DNA from: Pseudomonas grimontii
GTDB taxonomy: Bacteria; Pseudomonadota; Gammaproteobacteria; Pseudomonadales; Pseudomonadaceae
DNA: 64,000 nucleotides
Direction of reading: 5' to 3'
NCBI RefSeq assembly: GCF_007858185.1
Contig: NZ_VFES01000008.1
Location: 62,001-126,000, forward strand
In this document: one piece after another, positions 20,948 to 29,343 of the stretch
How the letters are laid out: each line of letters begins with the position of its first letter
Position numbering within the stretch: position 1 is the stretch's first letter
The notes under the pieces: generated by a model
Database searches by the model: none
What the model saw: the letters and a program-made list of their open reading frames with translations, nothing else
What the model was told of the DNA's origin: nothing
Translations under genes and position numbers: made by a program

Positions 20948-22121
20948 GATGGCGGGCGAGCAGGTTGGCCAGCGGTTTCGGCAGACCACGGGCGGTTCCG
21001 GTATCGATCTCTACCAAGGCACTCATGCCGTGGCGCAGCGCGGGTTTGCCTACGGCATCGTCGATACGGATCTTCACCGGAATACGCTGCACAACCTTCA
21101 CCCAATTGCCCGTGGTGTTCTGTGCCGGCAGTAGCGAAAAGCTGGAGCTGGAAGCCGGGCTGATGCTTTCCACGGTGCCGTGCCAGGTCACGCCGGGATA
21201 AGTGTCTACCTCAATGGTTGCGTCCTGGCCGACGTGAGCGTTGGTCAGCTCGGTTTCTTTCGGCGAGGCAGCCACTCATAGGTGTTCGCTGGACACCAGG
21301 CTAAAGCCTGATTGTGGGGGTTGCAGGTAGGCGCCCACTTGCAACGAGTCCACGTTGGTCACCACGCCGTCGAACGGGGCGGTCACCACCGAGTTACGCA
21401 GGTTGCGTTCGGCTTCATTGAGCGCTGCTTGTGCTTGTAAGTAGGAGGGATGTTGCTCGAGAGGCCTGTCCAGCCGTCCTCCCAGTTGGGCTAATGCCGC
21501 AGCAGCCTGGGACTTGGCTACCAAAACCTGCTGGCGGGTATTGTCGAGGTCCTGATGGGCGTCGTCGTAGATTGTCTTGGAGACGGCGGCAACGCTGACA
21601 AGTTTTTCCAGCCGTTGGAAATTGGTCTGGTAGTAGGGCAGCCTGGCTTCAGCCTGGGCGATTTCGGCCAGTGACTGGTTGTAGCTGGCCTTGAGGTAAA
21701 GGATCTGGTTGCGCGCGCCTTCCAGTTGCGCGCTGGCACTGGCCAAGGCGATTTCAAAGGGTTCTGGCTTCAAGCGAAATAACACTTGGCCCTTGCTCAC
21801 GACTTGGTTGTCACTGACCTCAATGGCCGCCACGATCCCGGCCACATCGGTCGAAACGCCCACCCGTTCGGCCTGAACGTAGGCGTTGTCGGTACTGACC
21901 ACTTGGCCACCCAACACATACCAGGCGCCACAGGCCACGACGACAATCGGCGCCAGCAAAAACAGGCCGACGCGCCAGCGTTGCCGTGGAGCGCCGGAGG
22001 ATTCTGGCCCATGACGATCAAGGGTGGGAGCTTCAGGCGCCTGCGCTTCAGGTTTCGCCAGTGGGTCGAGTGGACGGGCTTCTGCCTGCACCGCATGACG
22101 CTGCAATGTGGACTCAGCCAT
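20940..22121 (-). pseudogene. HlyD/EmrA-family membrane fusion protein with one in-frame stop
   Basis: About 393 codons. A cytoplasmic N-terminus and one membrane helix (VGLFLLAPIVVVACGAWYVL) are followed by the barrel-sandwich motif STDNAYVQAERVGVSTDVAG, a coiled-coil hairpin (about residues 110-220), the second lipoyl half VTAPFDGVVTNVDSLQVGAY, and a C-terminal beta-barrel. TGA at 21276-21278 interrupts FSLVSSEHL and VAASPKETELTNAHVG; TGG (Trp), usual at this place, needs only one transition. Termination here would remove the beta-barrel domain that contacts the pump. It overlaps marR by 8 nt and the EmrB-like gene by 8 nt, so all three form one operon. Confidence 0.85.
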
Positions 22122-22593
22122 GCGTCACCTCGTCTGCCGCGCAGTTAGTGGGCTCATCCACCGGCTGGCTGCAAGCCGTCAGCAAGTGTTCACGCATGCG
22201 TTCGAGGTACTGCAGCAATTGATCGTGCTCCTGAACGGAAAAGTCGGCCATGGTTTCCACTCGAGTCTGCTCGCCAATGGTGCGCATGAATTGCAGCAGC
22301 GGATGGGCATCCGGAGTGAGAAATAACAGGGAAACACGGCGATCGGTGGCGTGGTTGCGACGTTCGATCAGACCGCGCTCCTGCATTTTGTCCAGCAAGC
22401 GCACCAGCGTGACCGACTCGATTTCAAGCAAGTCGGCCAGACCCTTCTGGTGAATGCCTTCATGCGTGGACAGTTTGGCCAGAACTTGCCATTGAGAGCG
22501 CGTGAGACCGGCTGCGCGGGCCCATTGTTCGAAGCGTTTACGCATCAAACGGGCAACGTCATGGAGGACAAAGCCGAGGATGGATTGGGTCAT
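22114..22593 (-). CDS. MarR family transcriptional regulator
   Basis: 159 aa from the ATG at 22593, preceded by AGGTG at good spacing; a TTG two codons earlier is also possible. The winged HTH is evident: LTRSQWQVLAKLSTHEG, then GLADLLEIESVTLVRLLDKM and the wing RRNHATDRRVSLLFLTPD. It is the first gene of the marR-emrA-emrB-like operon, overlapping emrA by 8 nt, and probably represses it until a phenolic or hydrophobic ligand binds. A perfect 14-bp palindrome sits 21 nt upstream of the ATG. Unlike the two transport genes it is intact. Confidence 0.9.
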   Translation of the reverse strand: MTQSILGFVLHDVARLMRKRFEQWARAAGLTRSQWQVLAKLSTHEGIHQKGLADLLEIESVTLVRLLDKMQERGLIERRNHATDRRVSLLFLTPDAHPLLQFMRTIGEQTRVETMADFSVQEHDQLLQYLERMREHLLTACSQPVDEPTNCAADEVTHG

Positions 22594-22613
22594 CGTCAAC
22601 GCACCTGAAGTGA

Positions 22614-22627
22614 ATGAGCATGCTCAT
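22614..22627. promoter_or_regulatory. Putative MarR operator, perfect palindrome
   Basis: ATGAGCATGCTCAT is a perfect 14-bp palindrome 21 nt upstream of the marR start codon, the typical place and size for autorepression. The rest of the 22594-22902 gap is AT-rich towards the divergent Rieske gene and could hold its promoter; I see nothing else definite there. Confidence 0.6.
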
Positions 22628-22902
22628 GGTGATCAGGCTTATAGGTTTTCTGCTGATCCTTTTCAAGGAAAAATGGGCATTAAAGTTAAGAATGTTCATA
22701 TTCAGCGATTTATTTGGCTGATAATCCGTTTTGTTGAGCAGTGTTCGGAGTATTTCTGGGTTCTAGATAGGTTTTTATGAGTATGAACATAAATCATTAA
22801 AATGTTTACTTATGGTTGCCATCACAGCATTGTACCGCTACCGTTAGCGTTGATTGCATTGCAAACAAAAGCCCAAAAACACAACAACAATGAGGCAAAC
22901 CG

Positions 22903-23844
22903 ATGACGACCCCTGGCTGGTGGGCCATGGCGCTTTCCGAGGCTGTGAATGATCAAAAGCCATTGGCCGTGGCCTTTGGTGGCGAGGAACTGGTCCTGTT
23001 CCGCAACGCAGCCGGGCAGGCTTTTGCTCTGGAAGACCGTTGTCCACATCGGCGGGTGCCGTTGGCTCTGGGACGAGTTGTCGAGTCTGGTTTGCAATGT
23101 GGTTACCACGGCTGGACCTTCGATGGTGCCAGTGGCGGTTGTACAAAAATTCCCAACCTTAATGATGATGAGCGCGTACCGCCACGCTATGCCGTGCGGG
23201 CCGTTCAGGTGAGCGAAGCCAATGGCTTCGTCCATGTGTGGTTGGGTGAGGGCGCATCGCAAGGGGAGCTCCCCAGCAGCGATTACCGGCCAAGCGGTCG
23301 CGAATTTACCGGTTCCACCGTCGTCAACATGAGTCACGACCAGTATCTGGCGGCGATGCTCGACGGCCCGGAATGCTTGCTCGGCTTTACCCATGTGCGC
23401 CTCACCGATTTCTTCCTTGGCGATCTACGCAGAGAGCAGGGCCGCGTGGTTCTGGAGCGCGGTGCGGTATGGTCCACACAATTTCTGCCATCGCAGTTTG
23501 TGGTGGACTACCCCTTGATTGTGCGCACCGCAGTACCCCTGAGCGGCGGCAGTATTCGGATGGATTTGCTCAACGAAGAAGAAATGCCGCTCGTTACCCT
23601 GATGATCGCAACCGGGGCCAACCGCCGTGGCACCACCAGCCTGTGCTGGCGAGGATTCGTGACTGAGCACGTGCCGGCCAAGGCACCGTTGCGTTGGCGT
23701 ATTGCCCGTGCATTCAGCAGGTCGCCGTTCCGGGTGAACCACTTGATTGACGGCGTAGCCGTCGCGGCCCTGCTGCAAGCCCCATCCCGCGACCTGCGTG
23801 CCTTTCGCCGACCGCATCTGATTCCCGCAAGCGCGATCGTCTGA
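22903..23844 (+). CDS. Rieske oxygenase-like protein with intact [2Fe-2S] site but no mononuclear-iron histidines
   Basis: 313 aa. The N-terminal Rieske domain has all four ligands: C47 and H49 in CPHRRVPLALG, C66 and H69 in CGYHGWTF. The following part resembles an oxygenase alpha-subunit catalytic domain. Where the iron motif D-x2-H-x4-H should be (after MSHDQYLAAML), the aligned residues are D154, E157 and F162, so both histidines are absent; the nearest His is H164. The C-terminal acidic ligand is also not evident. The next gene, 17 nt downstream, has the opposite pattern. I infer that this subunit carries electrons to its partner. No reductase or beta subunit is encoded nearby. Start: ATG with GAGG upstream. 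Confidence 0.8.
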   Translation: MTTPGWWAMALSEAVNDQKPLAVAFGGEELVLFRNAAGQAFALEDRCPHRRVPLALGRVVESGLQCGYHGWTFDGASGGCTKIPNLNDDERVPPRYAVRAVQVSEANGFVHVWLGEGASQGELPSSDYRPSGREFTGSTVVNMSHDQYLAAMLDGPECLLGFTHVRLTDFFLGDLRREQGRVVLERGAVWSTQFLPSQFVVDYPLIVRTAVPLSGGSIRMDLLNEEEMPLVTLMIATGANRRGTTSLCWRGFVTEHVPAKAPLRWRIARAFSRSPFRVNHLIDGVAVAALLQAPSRDLRAFRRPHLIPASAIV

Positions 23845-23861
23845 GCACAGGAGAACTCACC

Positions 23862-24893
23862 ATGCATTCCGTGCCTTCCTCTACCGATACTCCGTCGCGC
23901 AAAGTGCGGGGTGACTGGACACCGATCAACTATGACCTGCGTGACACCTGGTTTCCGGTCTCCCATAGTCGCGACCTCAGTGCCCAGCCAATTCGTCGAA
24001 TCATTCATGCCCAACCCTATTACCTGTGGCGGGAAAACGGGCAGCCGAGAGCAGCTGAATTCCATCCCTATCGTCTGCGTGAAAATACGTGCGTGCTGAC
24101 GGCATTCACTGGCGGCAGCGGGTTTTATCCGCTGGTCGAGCGTTACGGCTACATTTGGGTCTGGTACGGCAACCCGGATGCCGCCGATACATTGCTGCTG
24201 CCGCATATCCCGTTCCTGCCGCAAGACGGCAGTCTTCCTGGCTACACCCAGCGCACCGTGCGATTCGATGCGACCTCTGCGCTCTCTGTAGAAAACCTGA
24301 TTGACCTGACCCACGCCGATTTCCTGCATGCCAATACCATCGGCGACGGCATCAGCGAGTCGGACGAGGTCGAGGTGCAATGGACCTCTGAAACGGTGAC
24401 CCGCACCCGTACAGTCGCACAAAAATCAGTGGCGCCGATCATGCGTTGGGTCGGCGGGGTGCGCGCCAAGTACCAGGATTTTCGCGCGGTGCTGCACATC
24501 CATTTGCGCAGTAATGTGTGCATCTCCTACCCGCGATTTCGTCCCGGTTATGACGTTCCTAACTTGCAACCGTTCTTGCCGGTGGGCAAGCATCGCTCGC
24601 GCTGTGACGTCACGTTCAATACCACCGCTGCACCGTCACCGTTTCGCTACGTGATGCCGCGCATCAACTACATCATCCAGCCCCAGGACAACTCGGTGGT
24701 GCGTCCGCAAAATCAGCGCTATTTCGAGACCGATGAGCGACGTGACCTGCATTCGCGTTTCGATACCCCAGGTACTCGTTATCGCTACCAGATGGAACAA
24801 CTGGTCGAACGCCAGCGCGCCGGTCAGTTCGCCTACGGCAGCGATGCTGAACCCGGACGCGATATCAGCACGTTGTTGGGCATGAAAGACTGA
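23862..24893 (+). CDS. Ring-hydroxylating oxygenase catalytic-type protein lacking Rieske cluster ligands
   Basis: 343 aa. The catalytic motif is textbook: ENLIDLTHADFLH gives D148, H151 and H156, and a later acidic ligand is probably D276 in IIQPQDNSVV. The N-terminal domain keeps the Rieske-domain outline (DTWFPVSHSRDL, YYLWRENGQPRAAEF, then YGYIWVWYGNP) but the CxH and CxxH pairs are gone; between them only EFHPYRLRENTCVLTAF remains, shortened. The whole protein has just three cysteines (77, 220, 248), none in a CxH pair. It therefore cannot hold its own Rieske cluster. Preceded by AGGAG, 17 nt after the Rieske-bearing gene. Together they probably make a hetero-oligomeric oxygenase. Substrate unknown. 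Confidence 0.8.
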   Translation: MHSVPSSTDTPSRKVRGDWTPINYDLRDTWFPVSHSRDLSAQPIRRIIHAQPYYLWRENGQPRAAEFHPYRLRENTCVLTAFTGGSGFYPLVERYGYIWVWYGNPDAADTLLLPHIPFLPQDGSLPGYTQRTVRFDATSALSVENLIDLTHADFLHANTIGDGISESDEVEVQWTSETVTRTRTVAQKSVAPIMRWVGGVRAKYQDFRAVLHIHLRSNVCISYPRFRPGYDVPNLQPFLPVGKHRSRCDVTFNTTAAPSPFRYVMPRINYIIQPQDNSVVRPQNQRYFETDERRDLHSRFDTPGTRYRYQMEQLVERQRAGQFAYGSDAEPGRDISTLLGMKD

Positions 24894-24917
24894 CCCCATC
24901 ACGCAAGGAGTACGGCT

Positions 24918-25697
24918 ATGGATCTGGGCATTGGCGGGCGCATGGCGGTGGTATGCGCGTCTTCACGAGGGCTTGGCAAAGCCTGTGCGCTGGCATTGGC
25001 GCAGGAGGGTTGCGAGATACTGATCAACGGCCGCAATGCCGAGACCCTGGCGCAAACCGCGCAGGACATTTTTCTCGGCACTGGCCGGCTGCCCCGCACG
25101 GTGGTGGCGGATCTGTCCACCTCTGCCGGGCGTGCGACATTGTTGGCCGCGTGCCCGGTAGTCGACATTCTGGTGACCAACAACGGCGGCCCAGAGCCGG
25201 GTCGTCTGGAGGATTGGGATCACGCGGCCTGGATGGCGGCCATTGAGGCCAACATGCTCTCAGGCATTCTGCTTATCCAGGCTGTGATCGGCGGTATGCG
25301 GGCGCGAGGTTTCGGCCGCATCGTCAATATCACCTCGGCGATGGTCAAGTCACCGCGTTTGCCGTTGGGTTTGTCCACCGCTGCACGTGCCGGGCTGACC
25401 GCTTTTTGCAAAGCTCTGTCGGTCGAAGTGGCACGGGACAATGTAACGATCAACAATCTGCTGCCGGAGCGCATTGAGACGGACCGTCTGCGCTTTATGA
25501 CCGAGCAGCTGGCGGGGCTTCGCCAGCTCAGTTTTGAGCAAGCACGGGTGGAAATGCTCAAGCCGATAGCGGCGCGACGATTTGGCCAGCCGAGCGAATT
25601 GGCAGCCGCCTGCGCATTTCTCTGTTCGGCGCAAGCCGGCTATATCACCGGGCAAAATTTGCAGATCGACGGCGGCAGTTATGCTGGATTGATTTAG
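24918..25697 (+). CDS. Divergent short-chain dehydrogenase/reductase without the YxxxK pair
   Basis: 259 aa with an SDR fold. The N-terminal cofactor region is CASSRGLGKACALALAQEG rather than the usual TGxxxGxG, followed by NNGGPEPGRLEDWD in place of NNAG and a serine region ITSAMVKSP. Where YxxxK is expected the sequence reads GLSTAARAGLTAF, so the tyrosine is absent and lysine is replaced by arginine. The C-terminus QNLQIDGGSYAGLI is normal. A subgroup of FabG-like SDRs shares the xSxxARAGLT pattern. It may use another catalytic acid or act as a lyase or isomerase rather than a dehydrogenase. It starts 24 nt after the oxygenase subunit gene with AAGGAG upstream. Confidence 0.8.
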   Translation: MDLGIGGRMAVVCASSRGLGKACALALAQEGCEILINGRNAETLAQTAQDIFLGTGRLPRTVVADLSTSAGRATLLAACPVVDILVTNNGGPEPGRLEDWDHAAWMAAIEANMLSGILLIQAVIGGMRARGFGRIVNITSAMVKSPRLPLGLSTAARAGLTAFCKALSVEVARDNVTINNLLPERIETDRLRFMTEQLAGLRQLSFEQARVEMLKPIAARRFGQPSELAAACAFLCSAQAGYITGQNLQIDGGSYAGLI

Positions 25698-26101
25698 CTT
25701 CCCCGGCGTTCCTTCCAGTCGGCGGGCAGCACTTCGCTGGCGTCGAAATCCAACTCCACTTCAACCCCATTGGGGTCCTGCATGAACAGCTGCCACGTGC
25801 GATCGGCGCCGGGAGCACGGATCACCTTGAATCGCACGCCGTGCTCATCCAGGTGCGTCCACATTTTCTGCAAGCCCTGGGCATGAAACGCCATATGGTC
25901 GAGCACGCCACGTCGCGGCTCCGGCATTTGTGATACGCCCACCACATGCAGTACGGGCTGTTGCCGGGCGTACAGCCAGAAGCCGGGAACCGGGAAGGGC
26001 GGGCGTGGCCCGTCGACCAGACCCAGTACCTCCACGTAGAAATCCCGTGTCGCCTCCAGTTGGTTGGTGACGATGGTGAAGTGGTCCATGCGCAGGATCA
26101 T
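25694..26101 (-). CDS. VOC-superfamily (glyoxalase/extradiol dioxygenase fold) protein
   Basis: 135 aa, a single VOC module pair. Likely metal ligands are H7 in RMDHFTI, H69 in VLDHMAF and E116 in NGVEVELDF, the standard H-H-E arrangement. It could be a lactoylglutathione-lyase-like isomerase, an extradiol ring-cleavage enzyme or a bleomycin-type binder; size and motif do not decide. It is on the strand opposite to its neighbours and its stop overlaps the SDR stop by 4 nt. Its promoter would share the 26102-26293 gap with the CoA-transferase gene, so co-regulation is plausible. Confidence 0.8.
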   Translation of the reverse strand: MILRMDHFTIVTNQLEATRDFYVEVLGLVDGPRPPFPVPGFWLYARQQPVLHVVGVSQMPEPRRGVLDHMAFHAQGLQKMWTHLDEHGVRFKVIRAPGADRTWQLFMQDPNGVEVELDFDASEVLPADWKERRGS

Positions 26102-26293
26102 CGCAACGCCCCTGATCGGCTTTTAGTGATATTTAGACGAATTGTTATTTGCTGTTCATATTCCTGCTTATGATTCTATATTCGGAATACTAATCTATCT
26201 ATGGAATTTATCATTGATCGCTTAGGGTAACGCCATGGATTCGTTCTGCAGCTCTGCTGCAAAACGCTAAGCGCAGAAGAAGACAGGTGCTGA

Positions 26294-28531
26294 ATGAGCC
26301 AGGCAATCCTCGAAGGAATTCGCGTCATCAGTCTGTGTTCCGGCATTGCCGGCTCTGCCGCTGGCATGCATCTTTGCGAAGCGGGTGCCGAAGTGGTGAT
26401 GATCGAGCCACCCGCCAACCCCGCCAGAGAGAAACAGGCGCTGTTTGCTGTGCTTAACCGTGGCAAGCGCAGTGTCATCCTCAGTCTGGAAAATCCCCAA
26501 GATCGTCAGCAACTAAACTCTCTGCTCGCGAGCGCCGATGTGCTGCTACACGACTTCACACCTTCGGTAGCGCAGGCCCATGGTCTGGCCGACGCGCAAC
26601 TCGCTGCAGACTTTCCTCGCTTGATTATCTCGGCAATTAGCGGCTGGCCCCAACGGCATGCACTGGCGAATGCCATCCCCTGGGAAACTTTGATCCTGGC
26701 GCGCCTTGGCCTGTTGGACGAGCAACCGGCGCATCGCCCCGGCCCGGTATTCGTGCGCATGCCCTTTGCCAATTGGCTGGCCAGCTGGTTGTGCGTGGTT
26801 GGGGTGATGGCGCGGTTGCTTGCACGCGAACGTGACGGCTGCGGCGGTATCGCTCATACGAGTTTGGCTCAGGCAGCCTTGGTGCCAATGACCATGCATT
26901 GGAACCGAGCGCAAACGCCGACGCAGGCCTTTGCCAAAGGCCTGGATAAACACATTCCTATTCCGTTGCACCAATGCGCTGATGGCCGCTGGTTGCATGT
27001 GCATTATTCGCCGGACAAATCCCCGTGGATGGCCGCGGCACTCAGTGAGCTCGGCGAAACCGAAGTGGCTCGCTTGAACGCGCTGTGGCCATCGAGCCAT
27101 GTGGCGCCAAACTTCGGCGCCAACAAGGCGATCATTGCCACACGGCCGGCACAGGACTGGGTCGAGCATTTCTGGCAGCACGACGTGGCCGCGCAAATTG
27201 CCGCTCCCTTTGGCGATATCTACTTCGACGAGCAAGCACGCCTGAATGGTTATGTGGTTGAAGTCGACGATGTGCAATTGGGCAAGACCCTGCAACCAGG
27301 CCCTGCCTGGCAGGTGCAGCCACCCGCACGAGTTGGCGGTAGCGCACCTCTGGCAGGTGAGGGGAACGCCGGACTGTCAGGCGCCGATGCTGTGATCCCT
27401 TCGCAAGTGCCCAGGTCGAGCCCGGCGCCCTTGCCTCCGCTGCACGGTCTGAAAGTACTGGATCTGGGCGCCTACCTGGCCGGGCCGTTTGCTTGCATGC
27501 TTCTGGCGGACCTCGGCGCCGAAGTCATTAAAGTCGAAGCGCCCAAAGGCGATGCCATGCGCCGCCTGGAGCGGATTTTCAGCGGCACCCAGCGTGGCAA
27601 GTTGGGGGTAGCGCTGCAGTTGGGCGATCAGCAAACCGAGCCCGCCGTAGAAACGTTGGCCCGTTGGGCCGATGTTGTTCACCACAACATGCGGCTGCCG
27701 GCCGCACGCAAACTCAAGGTCGACTACGAGAGCCTCAAAGTGCTCAACCCGCAGCTGGTGTATTGCCATGTCAGTGCCTACGGACCGACCGGACCGCGCG
27801 CGGATTGGCCGGGTTTTGACCAATTGATGCAGGCTTCCTGCGGCTGGGAGAGGGAGCAGGGCGGGGAGGGGCAGGCGCCGATGTGGCTGCGTTTTGGCGT
27901 GGGCGATTTCTTTGCCGGTTTATCCTCGCTCTATGCCTTGCTGCTGGGATTGTACGAGCGCAACCGCAGTGGCGTCGGGCAAATGGTCAGCTCGTCATTG
28001 TTGGGCGCTACGTTGCTATCGATGAGCGAAGCGGTGGTGCTTGAAGACGGCAGCCTGACCCCAATCGAACATATGGATGCGCAACAGACTGGTGTGAGTG
28101 ACGCACACCGTTTGTATCTATGTAGCGATGCCTGGCTGGTGGTGGCAGCGCTGCAACCGGATGAGGTGCAGCGTTTCAAGGCGCTCATGGGTGATCAGCC
28201 CGAAACCTGGTTTGCAGGTCTTACCCGGCAAGCGGCGCTCGCAGCATTGGCTGAAGTGCAAGTTCCTGCGCAGGCCGTCCTGGAGGCGCAGATGGATGCC
28301 TTTCTCGACAGCCCCGAACACGCCGCCGCGGGTCTGCACGCGCATTACTCACATGCTGTTTACGGCGACTTGCAACAGATCGGCGCGTTCTGGGATTTCG
28401 GCAACTTGCCGTTATCGCTGCAGCGCCCACCGCCCGCCCTCGGCCAACATACCCGGCAAGTTCTGGAAGGCCTCGGCTTTACCGGCAGCGAGCTCGAACG
28501 ATTGGCCTCGGCTGGCCTGGTGGCGCTGTAA
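26294..28531 (+). CDS. Tandem-domain family III CoA-transferase (CaiB/BaiF)
   Basis: 745 aa, about twice the usual length, because two CaiB/BaiF domains are fused. Domain 1 (about 1-340) starts LEGIRVISLCSGIAGSAAG; domain 2 (about 385-740) starts LHGLKVLDLGAYLAGPFACM; a Pro/Ala/Gly-rich linker joins them. In domain 2 the catalytic aspartate is D509 in WPGFDQLMQAS. In domain 1 the matching place reads IPWETLILARLG with E131, so this half is probably structural or altered. Family III enzymes move CoA between carboxylic acids. Single-chain tandem forms are known and fold like the intertwined dimers. It heads a run of six genes on the + strand and likely activates the acid consumed by the acyl-CoA dehydrogenase. 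Confidence 0.86.
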   Translation: MSQAILEGIRVISLCSGIAGSAAGMHLCEAGAEVVMIEPPANPAREKQALFAVLNRGKRSVILSLENPQDRQQLNSLLASADVLLHDFTPSVAQAHGLADAQLAADFPRLIISAISGWPQRHALANAIPWETLILARLGLLDEQPAHRPGPVFVRMPFANWLASWLCVVGVMARLLARERDGCGGIAHTSLAQAALVPMTMHWNRAQTPTQAFAKGLDKHIPIPLHQCADGRWLHVHYSPDKSPWMAAALSELGETEVARLNALWPSSHVAPNFGANKAIIATRPAQDWVEHFWQHDVAAQIAAPFGDIYFDEQARLNGYVVEVDDVQLGKTLQPGPAWQVQPPARVGGSAPLAGEGNAGLSGADAVIPSQVPRSSPAPLPPLHGLKVLDLGAYLAGPFACMLLADLGAEVIKVEAPKGDAMRRLERIFSGTQRGKLGVALQLGDQQTEPAVETLARWADVVHHNMRLPAARKLKVDYESLKVLNPQLVYCHVSAYGPTGPRADWPGFDQLMQASCGWEREQGGEGQAPMWLRFGVGDFFAGLSSLYALLLGLYERNRSGVGQMVSSSLLGATLLSMSEAVVLEDGSLTPIEHMDAQQTGVSDAHRLYLCSDAWLVVAALQPDEVQRFKALMGDQPETWFAGLTRQAALAALAEVQVPAQAVLEAQMDAFLDSPEHAAAGLHAHYSHAVYGDLQQIGAFWDFGNLPLSLQRPPPALGQHTRQVLEGLGFTGSELERLASAGLVAL

Positions 28532-28581
28532 CGGTGGGCCTATTGGCCGGCAGCATTTTTCGACAAGCACAAGGAATACCC

Positions 28582-29319
28582 ATGTACGAGTTAGATTTCA
28601 GCGGTAAAACCGTGCTGGTAGTCGGCGGGTCCAGTGGCATCGGCAATGGCATTGCGCAGAACTTTCGCCAGCGCGGTGCCGAAGTGCATGTCTGGGGTAC
28701 GCGTGCCTCGGCGGCGGCCTATCACGACTCACCCGACTCTAACCTTGAAGGCTTGCATTACGCGCAGGTCGACGTCGCGGATGCAGCGTTGATCGAAGCG
28801 GTCTGTGTGCCATTCACCCGTCTGGATGTGTTGGTGCAAGCGCAAGGCACGGTGCTCTACGACCGTCAGGAATTCCTCGCTGAGGGCTTCAAGCGCGTGC
28901 TCGACATCAACCTCACCAGCCTGATGGTCTGCGCGCAGAAATTTCACCCGCTGCTGATGGAAGCCAAGGGTTCGATGATCACGGTCAGTTCGGCAGCAGC
29001 GTTCCATTCTACCCGTGGCAACCCTGCCTACAACGCCTCGAAAACCGGCGCTTTCGGGCTGACTCGCACCTTGGCCGAAGCCTGGGCTCGTGATGGTATC
29101 CGGGTGAATGGCATTGCCCCGGGGCTGGTGGAAACCAAGCTGACACGGGTGACCACCAGCAACCCGAAACGCCTGGAAGGTGCGCTGCGCGCCATTCCTC
29201 AAGGGCGCCTCGGCACGCCTCAGGACATGGCTAATGTGGCTCTGTTTCTCGCCTCGCCGCTGGCCAGCTATGTGCTCGGCCAAACCCTATTGGTCGACGG
29301 CGGCATGCTGCTGGCCTGA
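28582..29319 (+). CDS. Short-chain dehydrogenase/reductase
   Basis: 245 aa from the ATG at 28582 (AAGGA upstream); a longer in-frame extension is less likely because it lacks a ribosome site. Classical SDR features: VVGGSSGIGNGIAQNF (cofactor), the serine in VSSAAAFH, YNASK as the catalytic YxxxK, and the C-terminal LVDGGMLLA. The usual NAG motif is replaced by QAQG. It would oxidise or reduce an alcohol/ketone with NAD(P). It lies 50 nt after the CoA-transferase gene and 24 nt before the acyl-CoA dehydrogenase gene, so it probably acts on a hydroxyacyl intermediate of the same route (inference). Confidence 0.88.
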   Translation: MYELDFSGKTVLVVGGSSGIGNGIAQNFRQRGAEVHVWGTRASAAAYHDSPDSNLEGLHYAQVDVADAALIEAVCVPFTRLDVLVQAQGTVLYDRQEFLAEGFKRVLDINLTSLMVCAQKFHPLLMEAKGSMITVSSAAAFHSTRGNPAYNASKTGAFGLTRTLAEAWARDGIRVNGIAPGLVETKLTRVTTSNPKRLEGALRAIPQGRLGTPQDMANVALFLASPLASYVLGQTLLVDGGMLLA

Positions 29320-29343
29320 TCGCTATTTGCTAGGAGAAACACC

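Noticed and set aside
26294..28531. Frameshift or duplication artefact making the double-length CoA-transferase
   Set aside because: The frame is open throughout, the two halves are clearly different in sequence, a low-complexity linker joins them, and fused forms exist in this family.
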